The notes beneath the pieces are model-generated. The model did not search any database, was not told the origin of the DNA, and was given only the letters and a program-made list of their open reading frames with translations. A DNA stretch of 64,000 nt from Pantoea agglomerans. GTDB taxonomy: Bacteria; Pseudomonadota; Gammaproteobacteria; Enterobacterales; Enterobacteriaceae. Positions 50,471 through 58,279 of this stretch are shown piece by piece; positions within the stretch are counted from its first letter, which is position 1, and the number at the start of each line of letters is the position of its first letter. The position numbers and the translations under genes are program-made. The stretch spans positions 1,798,001-1,862,000 of the forward strand of contig NZ_CP083809.1 in assembly GCF_020149765.1 (NCBI RefSeq). Reading direction: 5' to 3'.

Positions 50471-50689
50471 ATAAAATTGCCTGTTATTTTATCGTGGGCT
50501 ATTTACTTTTTACCGTAACTGAGGATGCGATCCCTAACAATGAAAGCTACGTCTTGTTGTTGAGCGGCAACAAAACAGTCCGCTGTTTCTAGACGGACAC
50601 AAAAAGCCCTGCGGATTCGCCTTCTGCGAGGGCTTTTTTTATGCCAGTAAGATCATGTATGTTGTTTCCTTTTTGACAAGGAAATCATT
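50471..50689. terminator. Late-leader region with terminator
   Basis: A hairpin AAAAGCCCT/AGGGCTTTTTTT (about 50601-50640) lies between Q and the moron. In lambdoid phages the late promoter and the Q-dependent terminator sit here. Confidence 0.6.
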
Positions 50690-51295
50690 ATGAATTGGCA
50701 GGGTATACCTTTTCCATTTGCTGGATTCTTAGCCGAAAACCATTCTTACTTTCAGATTGATAAATTACCCACAATCATTATTGATAGCGGATTTCCTTGG
50801 GAAAATGTGATTGGTTCTTTTATAGCGTCATGTATTCCCGCAGTAATTGCATGGAAAACAATTAAGAACAATAATGATTTGATAAAAAGACAAATATTCC
50901 TAAGTGCTCAACAAAGGAAAGTTGAATATTTACGAGAAATGGTTACTGATTATATTTCACAGTTAGAGTTATCAGTTCATAGTGCTGATGTGTTACTAGC
51001 GAAATATAAAGACAAACCAGAAGAAATTCCATTTGAAGACATGATGGTCGTCCTTAAATTAATAGGTGAGTCGTCTTCGTGTGCCACTAAGATAAAATTG
51101 ATTTTGGGCGGTAATCATCCAAAGTACCAAGAATGTAAAAAATTAATGAAAGAGGCGGAAGATAAGATTAATGACGCAATATTTGAACCTGGAAATGAAA
51201 ATGATGAAGATAATGTAGTGATTGATAATGAAAAAGAAAATCTTGTAATTTTCTTTTCTAAAATATTGGAGATAGAAGAGCAGAAATTAGTGTAA
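50690..51295 (+). CDS. AT-rich membrane-anchored orphan (moron)
   Basis: 201 residues, clearly AT-rich. After a periplasmic-looking N-terminus (about 1-35) there is one hydrophobic helix (NVIGSFIASCIPAVIAW, about 38-55), a conserved-looking WKTIKNNNDLIKRQIFLSAQ junction, a long amphipathic helical domain (about 70-175) and an acidic tail (EPGNENDEDNVVIDNEKEN). It has its own terminator before it and lies between Q and the holin, the classical moron slot. No known domain is recognised. Superinfection exclusion or another lysogen trait is possible but unproved. Confidence 0.7.
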   Translation: MNWQGIPFPFAGFLAENHSYFQIDKLPTIIIDSGFPWENVIGSFIASCIPAVIAWKTIKNNNDLIKRQIFLSAQQRKVEYLREMVTDYISQLELSVHSADVLLAKYKDKPEEIPFEDMMVVLKLIGESSSCATKIKLILGGNHPKYQECKKLMKEAEDKINDAIFEPGNENDEDNVVIDNEKENLVIFFSKILEIEEQKLV

Positions 51296-51594
51296 CCCTG
51301 ATCATCGATTCATTGCTAACTAATCATTTTCTATATAAATCCATAAAGGCTCGCTTTGGCGTGCCTTTTCTGTTTTTCGCCCCTGCCAATCAATGCACAC
51401 TTCGGTTTAGCGACCTGTGGAATAGGGCGATTTTATCCATAAAAAAATCCGCGCTTAGGCGGATTCTTCAACGTTGACTACGCAACGGCAGAGCGGTGCT
51501 TTTTTCTCTCGACAAGATTAAAGCTAACCGGGCTTGATCAGTTCAGAAAGTAGACAATTCCTAATTGAGCTAGCCCCCTCACCGAGGGGGGCAT
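51296..51594. other. Gap between the moron and the lysis cassette
   Basis: About 300 bases. Two hairpins: AAAGGCTCGC/GCGTGCCTTT-like near 51347-51372, and AATCCGC/GGCGGATT (about 51447-51466). Both are terminator-like. No gene seen. Confidence 0.45.
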
Positions 51595-51837
51595 ATGAGT
51601 ATCGATATGAGCAAACTGGCTTCAGGCGCAGCATATGGCGCGTCAGCCGGGACGATTGCCAACGGTCTTCTGACCCGGCTTAGTCCCGATGAGTGGAGCG
51701 CTGTAGGCGTCCTGGCCGGTATTCTGGTCGCCCTGCTGACGCTCGGCATCAACTGGTATTACAAACGCAAAGCCACACTGGCGCAGATTAAGGCGCTTCA
51801 GCGCTGGCCCACCGCGCCCGGCCTCACAGAGGAATAA
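51595..51837 (+). CDS. Phage holin, class II (S21-like)
   Basis: 80 residues. MSKLASGAAYGASAGTIANG, then PDEWSAVGVLAGILVALLTL and a basic end resemble phage 21 S holin, with two membrane segments, the first a weak SAR-type helix. It would form pinholes that release the SAR endolysin encoded 3 bases downstream. Confidence 0.9.
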   Translation: MSIDMSKLASGAAYGASAGTIANGLLTRLSPDEWSAVGVLAGILVALLTLGINWYYKRKATLAQIKALQRWPTAPGLTEE

Positions 51838-51840
51838 CCC

Positions 51841-52353
51841 ATGGCAATGTCAAACTCACTGCGGAACAAGCTGATCGCTGCCGCAGGTGGCGGAGCCATG
51901 CTTATCGCTACGGTATTTCTCGGCGGCAAGGACGGTGTGGAGGGGCGGGTGTACGAGCCCTACAAAGATGTTGCCGGAGTCTGGACGGTCTGTGATGGCC
52001 ACACCGGCACAGACATCATCAAAGGCAAGAAGTACACCGACCGCGAATGCGATCGCCTTCTGTGGAACGACCTGCAGCCGGTAAAGAAGACGGTCGATAG
52101 CCTGGTGAGAGTACCGCTGAATGAATATCAGCGCGCAGCACTCTACAGCTTCACCTACAACGTAGGCTCCGGTGCGTTTTCTAAATCGACGCTGCTGAAG
52201 AAACTTAACGCAGGCGATCAGGATGGAGCTTGCGAGGAGCTGCGCCGCTGGGTCTATGCCGGCGGCATGAAGTTTCGCGGCCTGATGAATCGCCGCGACA
52301 TGGAGCGCTCAATGTGCCTGGCGGAGAGTGCAGATGATCAGGCTGGCAAATAA
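51841..52353 (+). CDS. SAR endolysin, lysozyme family GH24 (R21-like)
   Basis: 170 residues. An N-terminal weak hydrophobic segment (LIAAAGGGAMLIATVFLGG) acts as a signal-arrest-release anchor. The catalytic region GVEGRVYEPYKDVAGVWTVC followed by DGHTG contains the Glu-8-Asp-5-Thr triad, and YSFTYNVGSGAFSKSTLLKK and GLMNRRDMERSMC are lysozyme motifs. Overlaps Rz by 20 bases. Looks functional. Confidence 0.93.
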   Translation: MAMSNSLRNKLIAAAGGGAMLIATVFLGGKDGVEGRVYEPYKDVAGVWTVCDGHTGTDIIKGKKYTDRECDRLLWNDLQPVKKTVDSLVRVPLNEYQRAALYSFTYNVGSGAFSKSTLLKKLNAGDQDGACEELRRWVYAGGMKFRGLMNRRDMERSMCLAESADDQAGK

Positions 52354-52786
52354 CTGGCGTTCTCTGGTAGCCATACTGCTGAGCATCTGTCTTTGTCTGT
52401 TTGCCTTACTGGCTGACAGCTACAGGGATAAATACCAGGCAGCAAAGAGCCTGGCTAAAACCCAGCAGGAAACCATCAACGACATGCAGCGCCGGCAGCA
52501 AAGCGTTGCTGCTCTCGACGCGAAATACACGAAGGAGTTAGCTGATGCTCAGGCAACTATCAATCAGCTGCATGATGACGTTGCTTCTGGCAAGCGCCGG
52601 TTGCAGCTCAATGTCACCTGCACGAAGCAATCCGCCACCGGCACCGCCGGCATGGATGATGCAGCCAGCCCCCGACTTACTGACGCCGCTCAGCGGGATT
52701 ATTTCACCCTCAGAGAGCGAATCGAAACCATCACCAAACAACTGACGGGTCTGCAAGCGTATGTGCATGAGCAGTATATGAAGTAA
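52334..52786 (+). CDS. Rz inner-membrane spanin subunit
   Basis: 150 residues. An N-terminal transmembrane anchor (SLVAILLSICLCLFALLA) followed by a long alpha-helical periplasmic domain. With Rz1 it fuses the two membranes at the end of lysis. The ATG at 52334 has GGAGAG upstream; a GTG two codons earlier is the alternative. Confidence 0.9.
   Translation: MIRLANNWRSLVAILLSICLCLFALLADSYRDKYQAAKSLAKTQQETINDMQRRQQSVAALDAKYTKELADAQATINQLHDDVASGKRRLQLNVTCTKQSATGTAGMDDAASPRLTDAAQRDYFTLRERIETITKQLTGLQAYVHEQYMK
52545..52745 (+). CDS. Rz1 outer-membrane spanin lipoprotein, nested in Rz
   Basis: 66 residues in the +1 frame, wholly inside Rz. A lipobox (LLASAGC, Cys about 20) is followed by the proline-rich segment PPPAPPAWMM typical of Rz1. 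The nested arrangement is the lambda architecture. The start ATG at 52545 is the likely one. Confidence 0.88.
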   Translation: MLRQLSISCMMTLLLASAGCSSMSPARSNPPPAPPAWMMQPAPDLLTPLSGIISPSESESKPSPNN

Positions 52787-52821
52787 TCTGAGAAAACCGC
52801 ATATTTCTATGCGGCAACTTT

Positions 52822-52992
52822 TCACTGATCTTTTTTGGCTTCGACGTTTGCCTCTCTGATTAATTGCTCTGCTTCATCCATTGAAGAAGCTTCGAAATCA
52901 AATCCGCCAATGCGGATTCCGTCTTCATCATAGAAAATGACTTCGTAACGGGAATTTGGCATCAGTTCAGTTACTTCGACTTGCCATTGCAT
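52822..52992 (-). CDS. 56-residue hypothetical protein, opposite strand
   Basis: ORF from ATG 52992 (MQWQVEVTELMPNSRYEVIF, then YDEDGIRIGGFDFEASSMDE and KKDQ), preceded by AAGGAG at optimal spacing. Acidic, beta-alpha-like and too short for a long-ORF filter. It lies between Rz and terS with the next gene on the same strand. Unrecognised. Confidence 0.65.
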   Translation of the reverse strand: MQWQVEVTELMPNSRYEVIFYDEDGIRIGGFDFEASSMDEAEQLIREANVEAKKDQ

Positions 52993-53036
52993 TGTTAACT
53001 CCTTACTTGACGAATGAATAATGATGAAGGACTACG

Positions 53037-53297
53037 TTAGAGGCTTGCACTCTTCTCGGCTATCAAGGTCCTGAGTGTGTCGATTGCTGAATTACCAGCA
53101 GCCTGAACATTTCTGGCTCCTTCAGGATCTTGATGAGTATTAACGGCGTGATTAGTTCGAAGTTCAGTTTGCATGATATAGGCGTTTAACTCTTCAACCG
53201 ACTTATCTCTGAGTACTGCTAAAAGCAAAAGCTTAAGCGATAGGTTGTCAGTTAAAAGCTGATTGAGAATTGCGTTTAGATCGCCAGAAGCACTCAC
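53037..53297 (-). CDS. 86-residue hypothetical protein, GTG start
   Basis: Helical protein ([20 protein letters not shown], then [20 protein letters not shown]) starting at a GTG with AAGGAGTTTTAC upstream. Together with the gene at 52992 it forms a two-gene minus-strand unit. Unrecognised; may be a small regulatory or anti-phage accessory gene. Confidence 0.65.
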   Translation of the reverse strand: MSASGDLNAILNQLLTDNLSLKLLLLAVLRDKSVEELNAYIMQTELRTNHAVNTHQDPEGARNVQAAGNSAIDTLRTLIAEKSASL

Positions 53298-53324
53298 GTA
53301 AAACTCCTTTTCTTTAGGTTAAAT

Positions 53325-53870
53325 ATGGCACTCACTGACAAACAAGAGATGTTCTGTCGCGAGTACCTCATCGATTTGAACGCCACGCAAGCGGCCATTC
53401 GGGCGGGATACAGCGAAAAGACCTCGAGCGAGCAGGGCGCCCGACTGTTAGCAAATGTTAGCGTCCAGAACAGAATCTCCGAACTTAAAGCACAACGCAA
53501 TGATCGGATCGATGTTGATGCTGATTATGTGCTGAAGCGTTTGTTTGAGATTGACCAGATGGACGTCCTCGACATCCTCTTAGCCAATGGTGAGCTAAAG
53601 CCCATCAAAGACTGGCCTAAAGTGTGGCGCACAACTCTGTCGGGAATGGACGTTACCGAGATGGCTGGCGAAGCTGCCGGACTGCTGAAAAAGATTAAAT
53701 GGCCGGATAAGGTCAAAAACCTCGAACTGCTTGGCAAGCACGTCACAGTCCAGGCATTCAAAGACAACGTTAAAAACGAACTGGTTGGCCCCAACGGTTT
53801 GCCGCTGGCTGCACCTACGTTCGTTGTTAGCTTCGGAGCGGATGATGACGACAGCGGAGAAGAAACTTAG
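53325..53870 (+). CDS. Phage terminase small subunit
   Basis: 181 residues, Terminase_2 type. The N-terminal [23 protein letters not shown], then [20 protein letters not shown], binds the packaging site. The C-terminal part ([22 protein letters not shown] end) contacts the large subunit. It overlaps terL, the usual arrangement. Confidence 0.92.
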   Translation: MALTDKQEMFCREYLIDLNATQAAIRAGYSEKTSSEQGARLLANVSVQNRISELKAQRNDRIDVDADYVLKRLFEIDQMDVLDILLANGELKPIKDWPKVWRTTLSGMDVTEMAGEAAGLLKKIKWPDKVKNLELLGKHVTVQAFKDNVKNELVGPNGLPLAAPTFVVSFGADDDDSGEET

Positions 53871-55062
53871 CTTCGCGCCCAAATTCAAACCTCTATTTAA
53901 GCCCATTCGCTACAAAGTATTCCATGGCGGTCGTGGCGGCGCTAAATCATGGGGCATTGCCCGCGCGCTGGTCATCATGGCTGCCTCTAAAAAGCTCCGC
54001 GTTCTCTGTACCCGTGAGGTGCAGAACTCGATCAAGGATTCAGTGCACAAGCTGCTGAAAGACCAGATTGAGATGCTCGGCCTTAACCCGTGGTTTCGCA
54101 TCACCAACGAGACGATTACCAGCGCCTGCGGCAGCGAATTCTTGTTTAAGGGGCTGCGCTTCGACCCGCTCGGCATAAAGTCGACTGAGGGCGTGGACAT
54201 CTGCTGGGTGGAAGAGGCTCAGTCTGTCTCAGCGGATTCGTGGGACATCCTTGTGCCGACCATCCGTAAAGAGGGTTCGGAAATTTGGGTGTCGTTTAAC
54301 CCCGGCGAAGAGAAAGACCCGACCTATCAGCGCTTCGTGGTTAAACCGCCTGATGACAGCATCACGGTTGAGGTGAACTACTACGACAACCCGTATCTGC
54401 CCGAGACGCTGCGCAAAGAGATGGAGTACTGCAAGCGGGTCGATTACGAGGCGTACGAACACGTCTGGCTGGGCAAGCCTAAGTCGATATCTGAGGCGGT
54501 TATCTTCAAGCAGCGTTACCGCGTTGAGGCGTTCCCGGATGACCTCTGGCAGCAGGCCGATCGGCTGTTCTTCGGCGCTGACTTCGGTTTCGCCAACGAC
54601 CCGAGCACGCTGATCCGCATGTTCATGCTGGGCACGAAACTCTATATCGAATATGAGGCCTATGGCGTCGGCGTAGAGCTCGACGAAATGCCGCAGTTTT
54701 ACGATTCAGTCCCGGAGGCGCGCCGCTGGCCGATCAAAGCCGACAGCGCGCGCCCGGAGACAATCAGCCACATTGGTCGGCAGGGTTTCAGCATTGACGC
54801 TGCGGCGAAGTGGAAAGGCAGCGTAGAGGATGGCATCACCTACCTTAAAGGGTTTGAGGAAATCATCATTCACGAGCGCTGTAAGCACACCGCCGACGAG
54901 TTCCGGCTCTACTCCTACAAAGTCGACAAGAAGACCAACGAGATTCTCCCGGTAATTGTAGACGCACATAACCACTGCATAGACGCCATACGCTACGGGC
55001 TGGACGGTTACATCACCAGCTCTGACAGCCTTGGCACTTGGGCGCAACTTGGCAGAGGCTGA
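53845..55062 (+). CDS. Phage terminase large subunit, PBSX type
   Basis: 405 residues. ATPase domain: [20 protein letters not shown] (Walker A-like, about 25), [10 protein letters not shown] (Walker B). Nuclease domain: [34 protein letters not shown] and [19 protein letters not shown] carry the metal-binding acids. The start lies inside terS; ATG 53845 has better spacing to GGAG than ATG 53842. Intact. Confidence 0.93.
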   Translation: MTTAEKKLSFAPKFKPLFKPIRYKVFHGGRGGAKSWGIARALVIMAASKKLRVLCTREVQNSIKDSVHKLLKDQIEMLGLNPWFRITNETITSACGSEFLFKGLRFDPLGIKSTEGVDICWVEEAQSVSADSWDILVPTIRKEGSEIWVSFNPGEEKDPTYQRFVVKPPDDSITVEVNYYDNPYLPETLRKEMEYCKRVDYEAYEHVWLGKPKSISEAVIFKQRYRVEAFPDDLWQQADRLFFGADFGFANDPSTLIRMFMLGTKLYIEYEAYGVGVELDEMPQFYDSVPEARRWPIKADSARPETISHIGRQGFSIDAAAKWKGSVEDGITYLKGFEEIIIHERCKHTADEFRLYSYKVDKKTNEILPVIVDAHNHCIDAIRYGLDGYITSSDSLGTWAQLGRG

Positions 55063-55064
55063 AC

Positions 55065-55850
55065 ATGTCCGAAACACAAAACGTGTCGCAGCCTGTACCG
55101 ACGCGTGACAGCTATGAAAACTTTGTCGCCCGCATGGGCGTTAACGAATCGAACCAGTCTGGCGCTGGCACCTACCGCAACAACTGGACGTCGCGCAACA
55201 GGCTACTGATAGAGCAGGCTTACCGGTCGTCCTGGCTGGTGGGCGCTGGCGTTGACGCCATTCCCGATGACATGACCCGAAAGGGCGTAACCATCACTTC
55301 CAAGCTGGAAGACGGCCGCAAGAAGCAGCTCGATAACGCATGGGATGAGATGGCACTATGGGAAGCACTCAACGACACGCTGAAGTGGGCGCGGCTCTAC
55401 GGTGGCGCTGTGGGCGCAATCCTGATAGACGGACAGAACTATTCAACGCCGCTGCGCATCGACGCTATTGCGCCAGGCGCATTCAAAGGTGTCATGGTAA
55501 TGGACCGCTGGATGCTAAACGCCACGACCGAGCGGCGCGTGACTGAGCTGGGGCCGGACTTCGGCATGCCTGAGTTTTACCGCGTCGTGACATCGGCAAC
55601 AGGTATCCCGCCATGGCGCATTCATCACTCCAGGCTGATCCGCTTCGACGGCATCCCGCTGCCTTATCAGCAGCGCCTGACAGAAAATGACTGGGGCATG
55701 TCGGTAATTGAGCGCTGCTTCGATCGCCTGCTGGCATTCGACAGCATCACGACCGGCGTGGCTCAGCTCATCTATAAGGCGCATCTGCGCACGTACAGCA
55801 TCAAGGACCTGCGTAAGCTCCTGGCATTTGGTAAAGACATGGCGTATTGA
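55065..55850 (+). pseudogene. Phage portal protein (DUF1073 type), C-terminally truncated
   Basis: 261 residues of a portal protein: SYENFVARMGVNESNQSGAG, TYRNNWTSRNRLLIEQAYRS, WLVGAGVDAIPDDMTRKGV, ARLYGGAVGAILIDGQ, PPWRIHHSRLIRFDGIPLP. This is the phage_portal_3/DUF1073 family, which databases often lump with Acb1-named proteins; I see portal features, not an Acb1 nuclease. Usual length is well over 400, so about 40% is missing. It ends at a junction with a tail-protein fragment at about 55850, so it is dead. Confidence 0.85.
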
Positions 55851-56044
55851 CCAGCACCTCAGCAGGTTCATCAGGTAATGGCGGGGACTCACCACCTGGC
55901 AATGGCGGTTCAGGCTTTCAGAGTGGAAACGATGGAACAGGAGCGGGATCAGGTGGCGGGGGAGCAATAAACCTGTCTACTGGAGCAACTTCTCGTCCGG
56001 GTGGGAAAGGCGCTCTAGGCGCAGTAATTATTTGGGAGTATGCA
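55847..56044 (+). pseudogene. C-terminal fragment of a phage tail/fibre protein
   Basis: About 65 codons of glycine- and serine-rich sequence (TSAGSSGNGGDSPPGNGGSG) ending GATSRPGGKGALGAVIIWEY and a stop at 56044-56046. This Gly-rich end with AVIIWEYA is typical of lambdoid tail-fibre or minor-tail proteins. Its N-terminal part is gone: it starts exactly where the portal is cut, so a deletion joined the two. Confidence 0.75.
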
Positions 56045-56046
56045 TA

Positions 56047-56454
56047 ATGGGTAGCTACGCACTAATTGAAGACAGAATGGTAATCAATACCATCGCATGG
56101 GAAGGCCCAGACGTTGCGCCAGTTGATTTTGGTGAAGGAGTAGAAGCAGTGAGCGTTCCAGACGAACTGTTTATTAGCGCTGGATACTCATACTCAAATG
56201 GTAAATTCACCGCGCCGGAACCTACTGCTGAATAATTAGCTGAGCAGCAAGGCGAGCAAAAAGCTGCTAATTCATCATTAAAAGATTCCCTTATGGCAGA
56301 AGCTACACATACTATTTCAATTCTGCAAGATGCAGTGGATCTTGATATGGCGACAGATGAAGAATCCACCTTACTACCCCTGTGGAAAAAGTATCAAGTT
56401 TTACTAAGCAGAATTGATGCTAGTACTTCCGAAGAAATTAAATGGCCTCAATGA
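56047..56454 (+). pseudogene. Tail fibre assembly protein with internal stop
   Basis: The ATG at 56047 opens MGSYALIEDRMVINTIAWEG and reaches ...APEPTAE, then TAA at 56233-56235. The same frame goes on as LAEQQGEQKAANSSLKDSLM and ...LLSRIDASTSEEIKWPQ to 56454, the usual chaperone end. Tfa-type proteins help fold tail fibres. Either a nonsense change (GAA to TAA, for example) or an unusual two-part gene. Follows the tail fragment by 0 bases. Confidence 0.7.
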
Positions 56455-56467
56455 CCGTCATGAAAAA

Positions 56468-56483
56468 GCCCCGGCGACGGGGC
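56468..56483 (-). terminator. Hairpin after the tail assembly gene
   Basis: GCCCCG/CGGGGC stem; the T run is on the minus strand (TTTTT). Confidence 0.55.
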
Positions 56484-56636
56484 AGAGGTAGTCCGCGCCG
56501 ATCTGAGCAGGCTACGGGGCGGGGTGGCTAAAGATTAACCGCTCACGCCTTGGTTATCCAGACTCAACTCCGTGCCAGAGCCAGCTTTACAAAAATCCGA
56601 ACCGCAACGGCTTGCCAAAAACACACCTCAATATAA

Positions 56637-56652
56637 CTGTGTTTATATGCAG
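56637..56652 (+). promoter_or_regulatory. LexA-like SOS box
   Basis: CTGTGTTTATATGCAG keeps the invariant CTG-N10-CAG of LexA operators, with AT-rich centre, 20 bases before the next gene's start. One position differs from the CTGT...ACAG consensus. Confidence 0.6.
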
Positions 56653-56672
56653 TCAATTTACAGGGTAGTTTT

Positions 56673-56912
56673 ATGCCACGCGATCATGAAATCACCGCGG
56701 CTTTCAAAGATGCGATCAAGCTGAACGCTAAAAACCGGCGGTTAGTGACAACAAATGACTTTCGCTTAGCGCTCAAAAAGTACAACCATCACTCGCCTAT
56801 GGAGGAGTGCAACCGGTGGATTAAGCGCTATCAGACGTTCTTTTTCGAACTCGTCACGGACGGCGGAGAGAACAAGACGTGGGCCCTGCGCAACATGGGG
56901 TATGTGAGATAA
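56673..56912 (+). CDS. Phage hypothetical protein under an SOS-like box
   Basis: 79 residues, basic and helical: MPRDHEITAAFKDAIKLNAK, RRLVTTNDFRLALKKYNHHS, MEECNRWIKRYQTFFFELVT. It resembles small phage proteins found near the tail end of enteric prophages; no biochemical role is known to me. Likely damage-induced given the box at 56637. Confidence 0.65.
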   Translation: MPRDHEITAAFKDAIKLNAKNRRLVTTNDFRLALKKYNHHSPMEECNRWIKRYQTFFFELVTDGGENKTWALRNMGYVR

Positions 56913-57010
56913 GCGCATCATATATAGAAGAAAGCTTCTAGCCTCCATTGTGCAGCGCCTTCCGCATCGAGACGTCAGGCAGGTCTGTCATCCTTGACCG
57001 CTGCGTAAAG

Positions 57011-57199
57011 ATGAAGCAAGACCACGAGGTGGCGTTCCAGTACGACGGTTATCCAATGGTGGGCAAGCTGTTCGCTTCCGGGCTGATAACGCACTACGAC
57101 GCAACCATCCCCGGGGAAGGGCTGAAAGGAATCATCGTGCAGGGTAAAGTTACTGCCACGATGGTCGATGATAATAGTAAGTTCCGGCCGACGATCTGA
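57011..57199 (+). CDS. Small hypothetical protein at the prophage edge
   Basis: 62 residues from ATG 57011 (MKQDHEVAFQYDGYPMVGKL, then TIPGEGLKGIIVQGKVTATM); the frame is open back to 56942 and a TTG at 56948 is another possible start. Beta-rich and soluble. Not recognised. No strong ribosome site precedes the ATG, so it may be a fragment. Confidence 0.4.
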   Translation: MKQDHEVAFQYDGYPMVGKLFASGLITHYDATIPGEGLKGIIVQGKVTATMVDDNSKFRPTI

Positions 57200-57290
57200 G
57201 TGCAGCAACTTCGATTCTCATTTTGGGCTTCACGTTGACAAGCCGCCAGCGCTACCTGAAGATTAATCCTAAATAACAGCCATTTTTATT

Positions 57291-57311
57291 GAGTACATCT
57301 GCGAGTACATC
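57291..57311 (+). repeat. Direct repeat GAGTACATC x2
   Basis: GAGTACATC occurs at 57291-57299 and 57303-57311, a 12-base period. It lies 31 bases left of the candidate right att copy. Closely spaced direct repeats beside an att core are typical of arm-type integrase sites. Confidence 0.4.
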
Positions 57312-57341
57312 ATTTTAATTGCACACAGAAATCGTTTTTAC

Positions 57342-57353
57342 GTTATTAACAGG
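57342..57353 (+). repeat. Candidate prophage attachment repeat, right copy
   Basis: GTTATTAACAGG, identical to 44335-44346. It ends nine bases before the first codon of the LysR frame. Confidence 0.35.
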
Positions 57354-57361
57354 TAATCAAA

Positions 57362-58279
57362 ATAGACATAAAGCAACTCATCTACCTCTGCAACCTCGAG
57401 CGAGAGCGCCATTTCGGCCGCGCGGCTGAAGCCAGCTTCGTCAGCCAGCCGACGCTCTCTATGCGTCTGAAAAACCTCGAGCGTGAACTCGGCCTGTCGC
57501 TAATCAACCGCAGCAATAACTTTGTCGGCTTTACGCCGGAAGGGGATCGGGTGCTGGCGTGGGCGCGGGAGATCGTATCGGTCTATCAGGGCCTGAAGCT
57601 GGAAGTGGAGTCGTTAAAGCACGGCGTTAACGGCACGCTGCGCATCGGCGTCATGCCGCAGTGCAGCGTGGCGCTGCCCGATCTGCTGAAAAAAGTGCAG
57701 AGCCGCTACCCGCAGCTTAACTACCGCATCGCCGCACTGAGCGCCGATCAGCTGCTGGAGGCGCTCAACAGCCATACGGTCGACGTCGGCATCGGCTTTT
57801 TCGAGCTGGCGACGCTGCGCGAACTGCACTTTCAGACGGCGTTTCTGCCTGAGCGCGGCGTCGAAGCGATATTCGATCCGGCGCAGTTCCCTGAACTGCT
57901 GGGCGACGAGCCGCTGTCGCTCGCCGCGCTGGCCGCCTTGCCGCTCTGCCTCTCCGAGCCGACCCGCTATTTTCGCCGCTATCTGGATATGGCCTTCCGC
58001 GAGGCGGGGCTGACGCCGCAGGTGATGGTAGAGAGCGCAGCGATCCTTGAACTGGTGCAGAGCGCCCAGGTGGGGCTGGGGGTGCTGGTATCGCCTGTCG
58101 GCCACCTGCTACCGTCAATGCTGCAGGGCATGGCGCAGCGGCCGATAGCCATCACCACTATGGCGCGCCAGGCGGCGCTGGTCATTGCCGAACCGGGTCG
58201 CGCCTCGCCGCTGTCACAGCACTTCTTCGACGAGGCGCGCAGCCACCTTGAGGGCTACGCCGCTTCGCCCATGGCGTAA
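57362..58279 (+). CDS. LysR-family regulator without a normal start codon
   Basis: 305 residues if begun at ATA 57362 (I-DIKQLIYLCNLERERHF, RAAEASFVSQPTLSMRLKNL). This is a full LysR winged HTH followed by an effector domain (TLRIGVMPQCSVALPDLLKK onward). The only in-frame ATG upstream of the effector domain is at 57461, which would remove most of the HTH. Upstream in-frame codons are TAA (57347), CAG, GTA, ATC, AAA, ATA. AGG lies about 9 bases before ATA, so ATA is probably a mutated or a rare start. It overlaps yciW by 25 bases, convergent. Effector unknown. Confidence 0.7.
   Translation: MDIKQLIYLCNLERERHFGRAAEASFVSQPTLSMRLKNLERELGLSLINRSNNFVGFTPEGDRVLAWAREIVSVYQGLKLEVESLKHGVNGTLRIGVMPQCSVALPDLLKKVQSRYPQLNYRIAALSADQLLEALNSHTVDVGIGFFELATLRELHFQTAFLPERGVEAIFDPAQFPELLGDEPLSLAALAALPLCLSEPTRYFRRYLDMAFREAGLTPQVMVESAAILELVQSAQVGLGVLVSPVGHLLPSMLQGMAQRPIAITTMARQAALVIAEPGRASPLSQHFFDEARSHLEGYAASPMA

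Noticed and set aside
55065..55850. Possible Acb1 anti-CBASS nuclease
   Set aside because: Database names join Acb1 with the DUF1073 portal family. The sequence here has portal features and sits directly after terL, so it is a portal fragment.
57461..58279. LysR gene starting at ATG 57461
   Set aside because: This start would delete most of the HTH, which is clearly encoded upstream in the same frame.
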